Shown here piece after piece: positions 10,202-21,469 of a stretch of DNA of 48,926 nucleotides. This DNA is from Amphimedon queenslandica (lineage: Eukaryota > Porifera > Demospongiae > Haplosclerida > Niphatidae): NCBI RefSeq assembly GCF_000090795.2, contig NW_003546371.1:38916-87841 (forward strand), given 5' to 3'. Positions within the stretch are counted from its first letter, which is position 1. Each line of letters opens with the position of its first letter. A program made the translations under genes and the position numbers. The notes below the pieces were generated by a model that ran no database searches, was not told the origin of the DNA, and saw nothing but the letters and a program-made list of their open reading frames with translations.

Positions 10202-13200
10202 ACAATTTCAGCAAAACCATTCCTTCTTTCTTGGAATACATTTCAGTGCAACACAGTGTAAGTGGTACCATTTAATGCAACTGTCACATGAAATAGACAC
10301 CCAAACTTCAAAATCACGAGAGCAAACACTACAAAATACTGGGAGGTTGTTCTTTTAACCTGAATGTTTTCATTAACTGATTGCCATCCTTCAGTAGTAA
10401 AATACTTTTGCAAACGAAAAATATTTACATTCTCATCAATGCATTAATTCGGAATCTTTTTTGGTCTTGTTTCAATGTGTATTTCATCCAGTAGATCACC
10501 TTTCATTGCTTTCTGCATGTCTTGTTGAGAAACAAGTCATTAAAGCATCACTATAATTTTAAAGTAATCATTGAAAAGTTTAACTGTTATTACTTTTATC
10601 TTGCTCTTTGGGATGCTTTTCTATAAAAGATGTAGGTTGTCCATTTTAGATTTCTTCTTTTGCAAACCAACAACAGTAAACTGACTACCTTTAGGTCCAC
10701 CTCTCTTGGGAACTTTTGGAGGCAGGTTAATATCTAATAAAAATTTTAAATTTAATGTATGGAAAATTTACAATATGTACCTTTCAATGATAATTGAGAA
10801 ATACCAGTATTACTTTCAATATATGCGTCACAGTTATTAGTTTCACTATAATTAGCATCTGCATCGACATTACTATTTTGAACAATTTCCTCAAGTAACT
10901 CTCCACTCATTCAGTATTTGGTGATGCATGTCTATAAGTATACACAAACAATACATGTATACACACACACTTAAAAATTATTAGGACACACTTTCAACTA
11001 TATCTCTTTCAGTAGTAGTAGTAGTAGTAGTAATACCAGTTGACAAATCATACTTTTCTAAAATTACTAATTTAGTTTAAAATTATTGCTCATAATAAAC
11101 ATATTATTTGCTATTTTTAGCAACTTCCACTACAGAAAGTGGTGGGATAGGCATTCTTTGGTCAGGTACTTCAGACATATGAAGTTCATTGTTATCAAAT
11201 TCACTCTCTAAACACGATAACATGTACTCAAAATGCATGTAATATGATTTGTTATACCTTCATTGCATTCTTGCACAATGTACTGAACTCCACTCTCCCA
11301 GATACTCACAATATCTTTCAAGATACTCAATTTCTGTCGATAATCTCTCCCTGAACTTTCTGAAAGAAGAGAAGCCAATTTCTGAGCAATATTATATGCA
11401 GTTCTGTACTTTTCATTTTGTGATAGGATCTTCTTTGCAGACGAACTACTACAAGTACTTATGAATTCTGAACCTTGGTTCACTGAGACTTCAGTCTCGA
11501 TGTTGACTAGATGACTGGATTTGTAAAACTGCTGAGTCCATCTAAAAGCACAAAAATGGTGACTAAAGTAATTCCTTGCATTGTGCACGACAAGCGAAAA
11601 TGTGTCAACAAGGTAGCTTCATTGTTTCGAAAAGGAACATTGACATTTATCTAGCGTGAAACTTATTCATCCTTGCAATGATTCTACAAAGAATATGTCA
11701 ACTTGTCACTGAAGTAAGTTTAACATGTGATGAGAGGTCAATCTGTTTTAAAACATTATTAAAAGCGTAAGGTGTTAATAAAGTCATGTATTTATGCTGT
11801 GGTGAATCTTCAGAAAATAAAACTGATGGTGCTTTTTGAAACAATGATATTACTTTATTGTTACGTTCCACTCGCAGAGTTGATAATACCTTCAAGAGTT
11901 CAGTGCAAAATTGTTGAAGACTACTATGCTTTGACATTACTGACTTGATTTTCTGATTAATTGATTCAACACGATTATTGGTGCGGTTCATAAAAATTAC
12001 TCGATTTTCTTTCACTCGTTAACCCATTGTTGACGAATTTCATGCCAATTGTTGTCAAGGTATTGCAATACAGATCTCATTCCCGTTTGTTTCAACTGCT
12101 CCAATAATGCACTTCCGAAGATGACTATGCCATTTTTGAAGTATTTCCAATGCAAGCTTTTATTCCGGTTGATTGACACCTAGCTTATCACTAGTTCTTT
12201 CACATTTGAAAGTTCTGAGAACCTGGAAGAGACAGATTTGTAAACTTGCCTGAGGAAAATGATCCTTGAACGTTTCTCTTTCAATGAAATCTTTGTCAGT
12301 AATGACTGTTACTGTTTCATCCCAATGCTCATTATGTCTTTTAAAAAGACCAACCATCTTCTTGATTGAGGATCAATCTTCTCTAACAACAATCCATATG
12401 GCAACAACCTCACTCGCACCTTCCATCTTCTACCAGCAACACATAAAGGCATACGAAGTTCATTTAACTTATGTGTTGCATCCACAAATAAAACTTCTGG
12501 GTAATGTCAATACAGATCTCTCATTTTTGAATCTCGATAAAATATAGCCAAAAGCGTGTTGTCTTAATTTGGCAACAACTTCTACTACAGATCCTAAAAG
12601 TAAATATTCATATGTGCCTTGCACAAGTAATATATACCTTGTGACTTTTGAAGCTCAGCAACAGCAAGTACTAAATCATTAGAGTTGGTTTTATGTGAAT
12701 CATTAACCGCAGAATTGTGTATATCTTTAAGAATGACAACACATCCAGATTCCGATGTCAAATGTTGTTGCAGCAACTTTTTGTTAACCTTTGACTGAAG
12801 CATAGTTTTTGCTTCTTTCTGAGTTTCATTCAATCTACGTTGTCAAGGAAGGTGAGAAAAACCTAACTACTACATACATTTCCTTAACAACTATTACATG
12901 TGTGATCAAATTATGCCGATAATATCTCACGATTGTGGTTAGCATTAAATGATGTAATAGCAAGACATTGTCAATTTGATGATGCTCTTAATATAAGTTC
13001 ACAGGACAGCTCTTTTAAATGTACTAAAAATAGCATGTTTATTAGCAAAGGTACAACAACTGATATAACATACAATTGGTGTGGTCTTTTGCCTTTAGTA
13101 GTAGCCTTATACTTCTTTCCTCCATAAATGCAACAGTACGTAATCTCAGCATACTTTAAATCTGGCTTTAGTTGCTTCTTTGTGTTTCTTTTCAAAGCAG

Positions 13201-13333
13201 CTTCCATAGATCTACTGTCTCTAATATAAAATTGTAAACTCCCCTTTTTCTGGTACTTTTCTACAGACTGCTGTAGCTCATCAAAAGAAGTGAACAAATC
13301 ACCAACTGAAAAAGAATCACTAGCAACTGCCAT
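10202..13333 (-). pseudogene. MULE transposase, ZSWIM3-like, with PHD-like C-terminus (broken)
   Basis: Minus-strand fragments follow the order of a ZSWIM3-type Mutator-like transposase. The N-terminal DNA-binding region (12971-13333) starts MAVASDSFSVGDLF. The first catalytic Asp lies in FVDATHKLNELRMP (about 12440-12500) and the second in TVITDKDFIER (about 12290-12330). A later block, TNNRVESINQKIK, lies at about 11930-11985. The SWIM zinc finger (about 11590-11660) shows CQC, then, one frame over, LPC and HIF, with a stop where Arg is usual. The frame 11208-11588 continues past the SWIM. Near 10200-10333 there is a C4HC3 pattern (CSVC, CDSC, H-x2-C, C-x2-C) like a PHD finger. I recall this tail from other invertebrate MULEs but cannot verify it. 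At least six frame breaks are visible, so this copy is dead. MULE transposases cut and paste DNA using an RNase H-like DDE core. Confidence 0.82.
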
Positions 13334-13469
13334 TTTATTTCAACAAGAGGGTTAAAAATGCAGCTCACGTGAGGCTCCGGACAAATAGCCAAAAATAAGC
13401 GGTGTCCGTGACCGGACAAAAAAATAATCGCTACCTAATTGTTAACAGAACCATCCAAACAACTCTGCA
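13334..13469. other. Flank between MULE and LINE fragment
   Basis: No gene. Two short CCGGACAAA-like words (near 13380 and 13405) recur close to 14470, which may be element-end sequence, but I could not define a terminal repeat. Confidence 0.3.
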
Positions 13470-14465
13470 AAAATTCAGTTTCACCAAGGATGTAGAGGAG
13501 GACGTAGAAATATTCATTTTAGAACTAAAAGATATAGCAACAGGCTGATTATCTGAAACATTCAGAGGCTGTTGATGTAAAATACTACAACTGTCTATAC
13601 AATAAGCAAAAATACTATCGACTAAACAGTAATTGACAGTGGTTTCATGCTTATTATTAGCAAAGGTATAAATTTGACCACTTGCCTACACTGCTTCAGA
13701 GGCCACAAGTAGATAACAGTGACAAACCATATGAAATAATACACAACCAGAACCATTAATTGAGTCATTGCTCCCACAGTAGTCCAGATGTGCATAAAAA
13801 TCCCCACAATAATGACAGGTCCAAGAGATTGCCAAGCTAAAGTAGTGGCTTCCAGATTAATGTAATCCAAGTACTCACTCCCAGATTGATCAGAAGAGGG
13901 CAGATATACTCCTCTTATAATGAATAAGGAGCTTCCATCTAGAGAACACTGAACCCAACAATTCTAACTCAGAAAATTGTGGTCAATGGTGAAAAAGAAA
14001 GATTATCCCACCAAAGTATGGCAACACCTCCACATCCTGTAGTCAGCTGACTCATCTCATCAAGTCTACCATCAGAACAGCCAAAACCTTAAGATCTAGA
14101 TATCACTTCATTTAACTTATAAAGTTCAAATGGCGAAAGCCAGTGCTCAACCAAAATTAGAATATCATAATTTCAGGGCAGATATTAAAGATATGGACCT
14201 GCAGTAGCAAATCCTCTACAATGCAACAAAACTACTGAGAGGAAGTAAGGTACTTCATTACGAGCAATAGGGAGTGAGGAGCATTATTACCATTTTCATC
14301 AAGTTGGCTAAATGGAGGTTGAGATTCTGTTCAAGCCAATGCTCAGATGGAAGGAGGAGAAACATTGAGGGTGATATTTTGAAAAATTGTTTTTCTTATG
14401 TTTCACAGTAATGCAATTAAAGACAAAAAGCAAAAAATTAGATATAATTAATTACAACCCATACA
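13470..14465 (-). mobile_element. LINE fragment: APE-type endonuclease
   Basis: On the minus strand, in shifting frames, the sequence shows the order of an apurinic-like endonuclease of a non-LTR retrotransposon. A segment reading DILILVEHWLSPFELYKLNE (about 14110-14170) matches the QETWL region; GCGGVAILWW lies near 14000-14030. The catalytic GDFNAHL appears as GDFYAHL near 13800-13820. The final SDHxP motif appears as SDNQP near 13520-13545, with His changed to Asn. The reverse transcriptase that should follow is absent, so this is an internal fragment. The 5' flank (14342-14465) matches 30650-30775, where it follows a probable ORF1. Confidence 0.8.
14342..14465 (-). repeat. LINE inter-ORF spacer, second copy at 30650-30775
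   Basis: About 125 bp here align closely with 30650-30775, for example tgaaaaattgtttttctt in both. Here the endonuclease lies downstream on the minus strand; there an ORF1-like stretch lies upstream. This fits one LINE family with ORF1, spacer, ORF2. Confidence 0.75.
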
Positions 14466-14649
14466 TACCGCCGGACAAAGACCAAACGGTCTTAAATAAT
14501 GATAAGTATTAAATAGAATAAACCAATTAGTTGTATAAACTCTCAGAAAAATGAAACAATAGAAAGAAGCTTTGAGAGAAGACAGTGGTGAATGTATCAT
14601 ACATGTATTTAAGTTATTTAATAATTCATCAGTTAATAATAGCACAGCT

Positions 14650-14886
14650 TCAGTTATGATCGTCTGTCTCTTCTGTTTGTAGCAACAGGACAATCTTCGT
14701 AACTGAATGCCAATACTCTCCCTTCAATGTCTTAACATCGGCTACGCTCACTCGCTCATCATTGCCTGTATGCACCTTTATGACACGAGAAAGTGGCCAA
14801 TTAATAAGGGCCATATTCTCCTCTGTCACTAGTACTATGTCTCCTGTTTTCAAATTACGCGTGGGACACCTCAACTTATTAAACAA
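14650..14886 (-). pseudogene. BEL/Pao integrase C-terminal domain (DUF5641-like)
   Basis: The 78-codon frame carries NLKTGDIVLVTEENM followed by WPLSRVIKVHTG and a V-x-T-x2-G strand. This is the pattern of the small beta domain at the end of BEL/Pao polyproteins (PNLKxGDxVLIxE, WPLGRVxxxxPG). In the integrase it probably contacts DNA. The frame joins, across the inserted element, to the piece ending SSEYLVNL at about 15640-15665. Confidence 0.85.
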
Positions 14887-14892
14887 GTAAAC

Positions 14893-15640
14893 GTTATAAC
14901 ACCCCCGCTAGGGATACATTGCATTTGTATGACCGAGTCCGAGGGCCGCAGGCCCGAGGGCGAGGTCATACAAATGCAATGTATCCCGCAGCGGGGGTGT
15001 TATCAACATATTTGTGCAGTAATGAGTGGGCGTATCAAAGGCGCGCGCCAATGCGCATGCTCAGTAGCACCACACCTTGTGGTAAAATGGTAGCAATGGA
15101 GGACAGGAGGCTCACAAAAAGGTACTTTTACCAACTGATTCAGGCTTTAGGTTGACATAATCTTACTATTTTCAGGCTATAATGTCTAGAAGTTGTCCAG
15201 AACAGAGATCCTGCGCTTGCTGACAGGCCATGTATCGATCTTACCTTTCCCGGCCACCTATATTTATTATTGAGGCTTAGTCAACCATTGATTTCAACGC
15301 GGAAGAAAAGCAGGGAAACTCTACCTGCATGGATTATTGGTCTGTGAATTGATCTGCACTCCGGAGACTCACAATTGTTCTGACTTTGTACCTACTGTCC
15401 GTTCCGTGGGCCACTGGACCTAGGCCAGACTTTATTGCAAGCTTTATGGACAGTTGACTTTCAGCTTATAATACCTGTACAATAATGTTGTTTCTTATAT
15501 TTTATTTTAAGAGATTTTTGCTGTCAACCCACAGGGATACAAATAAAACCACAAGGAGTGTTACAAATGAAAGCTGTGTTACATCACATTTGTAACCACA
15601 GGCGGTGCCTTTGATACGCCCACTCACTATTATACAAATT
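14893..15640. mobile_element. Inverted-repeat element inserted in BEL pol, about 0.75 kb
   Basis: The BEL reading breaks off at about 15640 and resumes at about 14890, so the DNA between is an insertion. Near its ends, 15010-15042 (containing GAGTGGGCGTATCAAAGGC) is repeated in inverted orientation at 15608-15639 with a few mismatches. A GC-rich 108-bp palindrome occupies the left end outside the first arm. No transposase-like coding is present. I could not define an exact target duplication, and the palindrome may be a separate, later insertion. Confidence 0.65.
14896..15003. repeat. GC-rich 108-bp near-perfect palindrome
   Basis: ATAACACCCCCGCT at the left is matched by AGCGGGGGTGTTAT at the right. 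The inner arms GGGATACATTGCATTTGTAT and their complement pair fully, and the centre itself contains GGGCC-GCA-GGCCC. The only flaws are a base or two after the first block and a few at the loop. It stands out against the AT-rich surroundings and is typical of a hairpin MITE or the end of a larger element. Confidence 0.9.
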
Positions 15641-15644
15641 AGAT

Positions 15645-16900
15645 TTACTAAATACTCTGATGACCATCTATTCCAGCAGTGTCGAACGATAGCTTGAAAC
15701 AATTGCCAACGATGCAAAAGAGTGATAGAATGATTATCAGATAATGAAGGATCAGGGAAGACTAGGAGTGGACGTCCTATCAGGAAATGACCAGCAATGA
15801 GTACTTCAATGCCCTCACTATCACTAGAAGATATACTAGTTAACGGGCCGCTAATCAGGCATGCCTCTATGTAGGTGAGTATAGTGCTCATTTCTTCATA
15901 GTTGCTACTTTCTTTGTATGAGTCTTTATACTTTTTACAGTAGCTTCCCATTGCCCACAAAAATTAGGTTCTCTTTCATGGATAACCTTCCATTCAATCT
16001 CCCTACTATGATAGAACTGAGACACATTACATTGTACAATACTGTTAGATATAGAAAATTATAAAATTCATTAATCTCTCTTTTGGCACCAACAGAGTTG
16101 CTGCTGTGGTCACTTCAAATCTGATTGGGGCAACCAAGCTGAGCAACAAAGTGGCATAAACAGGCAATAAGGCCTCACTAGTTAGATCTCTAACAAGTTC
16201 TAAATGAACTGCCTTTACACTCATAGAAACAAAAACGGCAAAATATGCCTATACTATTGTAGGTCTTTTCACATGACCATACTTTATGAATATGGACCAG
16301 CATATTCGAAGCCAACATTCTCAAAGATGAGGCCAGGACTTATCCTCTCTAGAGGGAGCTGATTCATAAACTGACATTCTGCTTTTGCAGATTGCATGCC
16401 TCCTACATATGACACACTGGCGTGTTACAGAATGAGCTGCTCTATGCAAGCCAATGGTATGATAATCACAGCTGAGTGATGCCTTTAGTAGGGTAAGGCC
16501 TGCATGTAATAGAATAATATGTTCAGTATGAACAAGCAATTGAGTAATTAAGTGCTTCTCATGTAAGATAATGGGATGTTTCTGAGAAAATTGTAGCTTA
16601 GAGTTAGCCAGTCTGCCTCCTACTCTCAAGATGTTGTGTTTATCCATGAATGGATGCAAAGGTATTATGAAAATTTCATTGGGCAGATCACAATTACACA
16701 ATAAAAAATTCATCTCTAAGATAAAATGATTTATTTGAGAATAATGAATCCGATGCCGCTTTGCAATACAAATTTCACTAACTAAACCAGTAAAGTGTGA
16801 TGTGACTCTCCCTTCTTCTAAGGTTTCCATACTTGGAATGGAATCGTAAGGCCATTCATTCTTTGGCTTTATCAATCAGAGGCATCCATTCAGTTTAGGA
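15645..16900 (-). pseudogene. BEL/Pao integrase (zinc domain and core), broken
   Basis: From about 16900 downwards, the segment before the zinc domain ends in LIDKAKEWP in one frame. The 184-codon frame 16321-16875 has the BEL landmark ILRVGGRLANSKL, then HHCC-type residues in HAGLTLL and CVICRR. The core follows in broken frames: an AGP segment where the first catalytic Asp should be (about 16290), then VKAVHLELVRDL (about 16190-16225). Then NYEEMSTILTYIEACL and GHFLIGRPLL (15700-15900) come from the end of the core, followed by RWSSEYL. The order and spacing fit a BEL integrase, which inserts the cDNA into host DNA. Stops between 15960 and 16320 show it is dead. Confidence 0.85.
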
Positions 16901-16905
16901 CTGTA

Positions 16906-17422
16906 TTAGGGTTTCCGCAGAAAAAATCAACTTTTAAAAAAATTATTCTGACTAACTTCACATACAAAGCAACAAATATAAACTTTGTAGACCAAATTTC
17001 AACACCTAATGCTCTCTAGTTCTTGCAAAATAAAATCATGAAGTTTGTCAAAATTCCAATAATCCAGGAAGCAGAGGGTTAAAAATTGTTGAGGTCAGAG
17101 GTAGTTCTAATTAAAGCTTGTTTGGAGTGCAGGAGCATAGGAGATTGCAGGAGTGCTGCGGAAGTACTGAGCAAGAAGAGAGGCAAGTATTTCTTAATAA
17201 TTTGTGCCTTTAACTTACTTAATACTTACTTGAGCTGGTTGTTTTTGTTGCACAAATAAATACCAAAATAGCCAATCAAACTCTTTTTATTTTAATTATT
17301 CAAGTTTCAATGCAAACAGGTTCCTCATGTTGATTTTATGACTGTGGTTGGTGGATGTGTGTGTGGCATAAGTAAAAGGATCACTAGTCACGTCTAACCA
17401 TTTGCATAATGACCTTATTTTT
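16906..17422. repeat. Left terminal inverted repeat of the 5.07-kb transposon
   Basis: Matches the reverse complement of 21456-21973. The inner boundary is marked by ATTTGCATAATGACCTTA, present in both arms. Comparing the inner 60 bp shows only two differences, so the arms have diverged little. Each arm probably carries the promoter of the gene that faces inward from it (inference). Confidence 0.92.
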
Positions 17423-17693
17423 TAATATTAATGTTTAAATGGTTTATTATTATTATTATTATTATTTTTGCCAATATTGGGGGGTTGTAGTGTATTGTAT
17501 TTAAAGTGAACTTGTTTCTGTTCTTACTTTATTCAAATGACTAAAATCTGATATTATGCATGGAACCATTTTTGTCTGCATATTTAACCTTCTAATTATT
17601 ATCACTTCATTTGTTCATGCATGTTGTCATCTTATTCAGTTATTCTAATTATTGATACAGTTGCTAATTATAAATGCAGTTGCTATTTATATA
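17423..17693. other. Leader between left TIR and small gene
   Basis: AT-rich sequence with a short (ATT)n tract at about 17445-17468. It has no open frame of note and would be the promoter or 5' leader of the 17694 gene. Confidence 0.5.
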
Positions 17694-17935
17694 ATGTCCA
17701 ATAAATCAGTGAATTCAACAGGTAAGATGTTATACTCCAGTATAGTCAGATTCTCACTTAATTTGCAGTGTCATTGTCTGAGTTTAATGCCCTGCGTGAA
17801 GAAGTAAAACATTTCATGGAACTGATCGAAAAACTGACGAAAGAGTTTAGGGCAGTGAAGCATGAAGTAGAAGCATCTTATTCACACATGGCTTCAATAC
17901 AATTATCAGGACATAATGATAATAATTCTAAGTGA
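17694..17935 (+). CDS. Small two-exon coiled-coil protein inside the transposon
   Basis: Exon 1 is 17694-17721 (ATG after ata) and exon 2 is 17769-17935, ending in TGA. The 47-nt intron has a strong donor (gtaaga) and an acceptor (tttgcag) preceded by a pyrimidine-rich tract. The joined frame gives 64 residues: a Ser/Asn-rich start, then a charged amphipathic helix (about residues 13-47, with EFNALREEVKHFMELIEKL) likely to form a coiled coil, then a short polar tail. The frame is intact while the opposing transposase carries several frameshifts. The gene converges on the transposase, ending about 90 bp from its 3' end. I know no homologue. It could be an accessory factor of the transposon, such as a dimerisation partner of the coiled-coil N-terminal part of the transposase, but that is a guess. 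It is too short to exclude chance entirely. Confidence 0.6.
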
Positions 17936-18028
17936 AACTTCAAAATAATTATTATCATCAAATTTAAATTGTATTCTTATTGAATAAATTGATTCACTAC
18001 TTGGTTCAGTGTAATATAAGTTTAAATA

Positions 18029-21000
18029 TTACAATACACTTAAATCTGCTAGTAATAAGTCAACAATCACATCAAAGTAATAACATTCAGATTCTCTTTC
18101 ATATACAAGACAATGAACCTTTTCCTCTTGTGAATAGTCTATTATGTCACCTTTGTACCAAGTAAATTTATCACTTTCCATAAACCTGTGATTAACCTGT
18201 CCACCAATTAACAAATTTGGATTGCTTATAAAAGAATCACACTCTACAGGAAGAACACACAAGTCTATAAAATCACAACTCCTTTATGACATCATTTAGT
18301 GGCCTCTCTTTGCCTTTCCTACTAAATACAATATGTATATGTTCCAATAGAACCTTCTTTCTAATATTCATTTGTGTCTTAAGTAGCTCCGCTCCACCTT
18401 CTTCTTTTTCGTATTTTTGGAGCTTTCTTTTTCTATTGTCAGTAGCTCTTTCTTTTGTTCAGTTGACGAAGTAATGAGATGACATTCTGATAATCTTTCC
18501 TTTTCATTATGCAATTTCTTTTCCAATGCTACTCTCGGCATTTTCCATTTGCATTTTATGCTGGCGCTGTTGAGCTCTTGTTTTCTCAGAATCTCGATAC
18601 TCTTGACTTACAAGTCGCTTTTGTTTTACTGCCAGGTCAATAATTGAAGCTTCTCTCATCCCTTGAGAGAGTTGAAAGCCATTTAAGTGTTTATTCTTTT
18701 TCATTTGAATCATATTAAAGCGTGCCAATTGATGCAAATTTGGAATGGCAGTGGTCAGATAGTCATTTAACCCTAATACTGATTCACAAGCATCGTTACT
18801 TGGCTTTATCTCACATAAAATACTCCGTACCTCTTCTTTGGGCTCATAGTAGCAGCCACCTGGAAGCTGATCTGCAGCATAAGTAGATAACTTTTCTTTC
18901 ATTTTACTAGCTCCTTTAACAAGCAATGTATTCAATAAGCTTTCTGCTGAATTGCTGTTGTCAAACAACTTCTGATAGACTATTTTTGATTGTAGATGAT
19001 GATTTAAGTTGACATCAGAACTGTATATTCGTTTCTCGGAATAAAAAACAGAATAACCTTGATCAAACACAGTACTAGGATTGGTTTCAATAAAAGATAA
19101 GAATTCATATAATTCCAGATAGTGCTGATTCATCGACAAAACAGACAATAGAAATTCAGTTGACTTTGAAAGCATGTAGAGATCACCATACACATGCATG
19201 GTAATACATGAGGCCGTCTACTTTTAGGTAGGCCAGTTCAACTGAATCATGCAGCTTTGCAAAAACATCCTTTTCTAATTTATTACCTGCTTTATCTTTG
19301 CCTGTGAACTTTAGAAATTCAATAGCAGCATCCTTCAGGAAAAGTATTTTTGTAGCATTAGCAGCAGTGATAAAGTACCTGCTTCCAACTTGCCTATGAA
19401 GAGTAATGCTTTGACAAGCTTGATAATAGGATTTTAGCTCTTCATCTTTTGTTGCATCCACTTGTAGCTGCAAAAAGTCAGGCAGAGAAATAACACCACA
19501 GGTATACTCAGGCACTCCAACCTTTGAAAACAATTTACAAAATTCATGTACAAATGTATCAACTTGAGGATACCTCTCACATTGGTCACTTTCTAAGGTT
19601 CCACTTATAAATGCTTTTCTTAAATTCACGCCCAAGTGCATGGAACAAAAAGTTTCAACTAAATCCAATGTTTCATAAGTGCACTCAGCTAAACCAAATT
19701 TTTCTGCGTCACTCTGTCTCTTTTCTTCGACTAATCTATTGGAAGCATTTTTGTGTAGCAGCCGAGTCAGATGTAGCTGATCGGACCATTGTCCAATTAA
19801 TGGAGTCAGCACTTGGTAAATTCAACAATTTACCTACTTTTCTTATCTTTTCAAATTCCCTTGATATATCACTGATGATGCTAACTGCTTTACCATCTGG
19901 TAATTCATTGACGCTTACAACAACATTATTAGCAATAACTCCACCTAATTTTCTCTGATGTTTTGTAGTACCATCAGTGTTTAGATGGATTCCTTCCTTG
20001 TTTTTGAGAATAACATGGGCCTTGTGAGCATTGCTAATAGTACACATTTCTGCCTTGCGCGTGTCACTAGCACATGTTTTCTTTGATAGCTTCAATTTAT
20101 TGACATATATAGAAGGATTGAAACATTTCAAAACTGTACGAATAATAGCTGAAATTTTAGATACTGGAATTTGATCAGCCAATAAGTTATAATAAAGCTT
20201 TCTCAATTCTGGAGAGTATTTATGATGACCAATAATGTTTGAAACATTGCTTCAACATCATCAGCAGAGGGTTCAGAAGTGTCACTACCAGTATCAGAAC
20301 ATGATTCTTCTGACTGACTTAAGTTATTGACTTCATACTCAAGACACTTGATCCGTAATTGTTCATTTACATCTTTCAGTTTACCTAACTTCAATTTTGA
20401 TAACTCGTTCTTTTCTTTGAGGCATTGATTTTGATTAGTTATATCACGTAGGGCACTATCTTTCATTTTCAACTCCAGTCCTTTTGCTTCACACTTTTTT
20501 CTCAATTTAGTACATTCTTCATTCAATTCTTCTAATTTCTTGGAACAATTCTTAAGCATTGTTTTTGTGCTCTTAGTAGTAGGGATGCTATATATCATTA
20601 AGTCATCTGATGGTCTTTTAGAAGCTACAATATTATTCACGAATCGAAATACGTTGTCAGCTCTACTCCCCTTTTCTTGAAAATTCCTGTCCACAGCACA
20701 ATAAAATCCTCCAATTAAAATTTTAGGGAGCTTTAAACAGTGTAAGAGATAGAAATGTAACTTTTGATAAAACCGAATTGTAGGTGTGCCTGATAGTTTC
20801 CAAATGAAGTCGGCATCCTCTCATACCTGTAACTGCAGTTTTTCTAGAGTAGAAGATATTATTTCTGGAAATAGACCATGTGCTGTCAGCTCTAGTGCAA
20901 AATCACAAGTGTTCCGGCCTAAAATAAAAAAGTAATTTAATTAAGGAGGTATCAATTAATTAGTGTACTGTGACCTCGGCCATTGCTTTTACAAATTTAC

Positions 21001-21469
21001 CTTTATTTCTAATTCGAGGTTCATAAACTCTGCGTCGATAAGAGGCTAGTGGTGACCCAGTCAGCTTTGCTTCCCCTCTTAACGATGGCTATGTAGGCCC
21101 TACTAATCTTTCTACGGTATTGAGAATTCTTGAAGGCCGACCAATTGAAAAATCAGGATATTTTCTGGCAAGTTCAGAACACAACAAATGTGCCACATCA
21201 GCATTTCCCTTAAACAGCTCATATAAATCAATAAGTTCACCGTAAGTTGGTCCACTTCCTAGACCAAAGCTCAATATTGTACAAGAGGACAAAACACATA
21301 CCTTGTTGAGATGCCATTTATAGCAAAAATATCCACTGCATGTCTCCAAACAATAACAAGTAACATAACAACCACCTAACATGTAAAAAAAGTCAGTATG
21401 ATATGGCAATCTGGAAGCCTCAGTTTGGGTAAAGTGGGCTGGTATTGATATCGACAAAAATAAGGTCAT
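18029..21469 (-). pseudogene. Transposase-like gene of the long-TIR element, multi-exon, broken
   Basis: The minus strand reads, with introns and frame breaks, as one long protein. An N-terminal piece includes YGELIDLYELFKG (about 21190-21235). An exon with RNTCDFALELTAHGLFPEI follows (about 20850-20920), then a coiled-coil block of about 110 residues (20260-20600). A region beginning LRKLYYNLLADQIPVSKIS (about 20150-20210) leads to HLNTDGTTKHQ (about 19970-20005), where Asp is a candidate catalytic residue. Next come SDSAATQK (about 19750-19780) and the Cys/His segment CSMHLGVNLRKAF (about 19615-19655). The C-terminal part holds SVLGLNDYLTTAIPNLHQLA (about 18730-18790) and a Tudor/chromo-like tail with FTWYKGDIIDYS (18029-18230). 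At least four frameshifts and one stop (at 21089-21091) are visible. Similar proteins occur in cnidarian and sponge genomes in my memory, but I cannot assign a named superfamily. Confidence 0.7.

Noticed and set aside
16906-16911. TTAGGG at the end of the long-TIR transposon as a telomere signal
   Set aside because: It occurs once at each end in opposite orientation as part of the terminal inverted repeat, with no tandem array.
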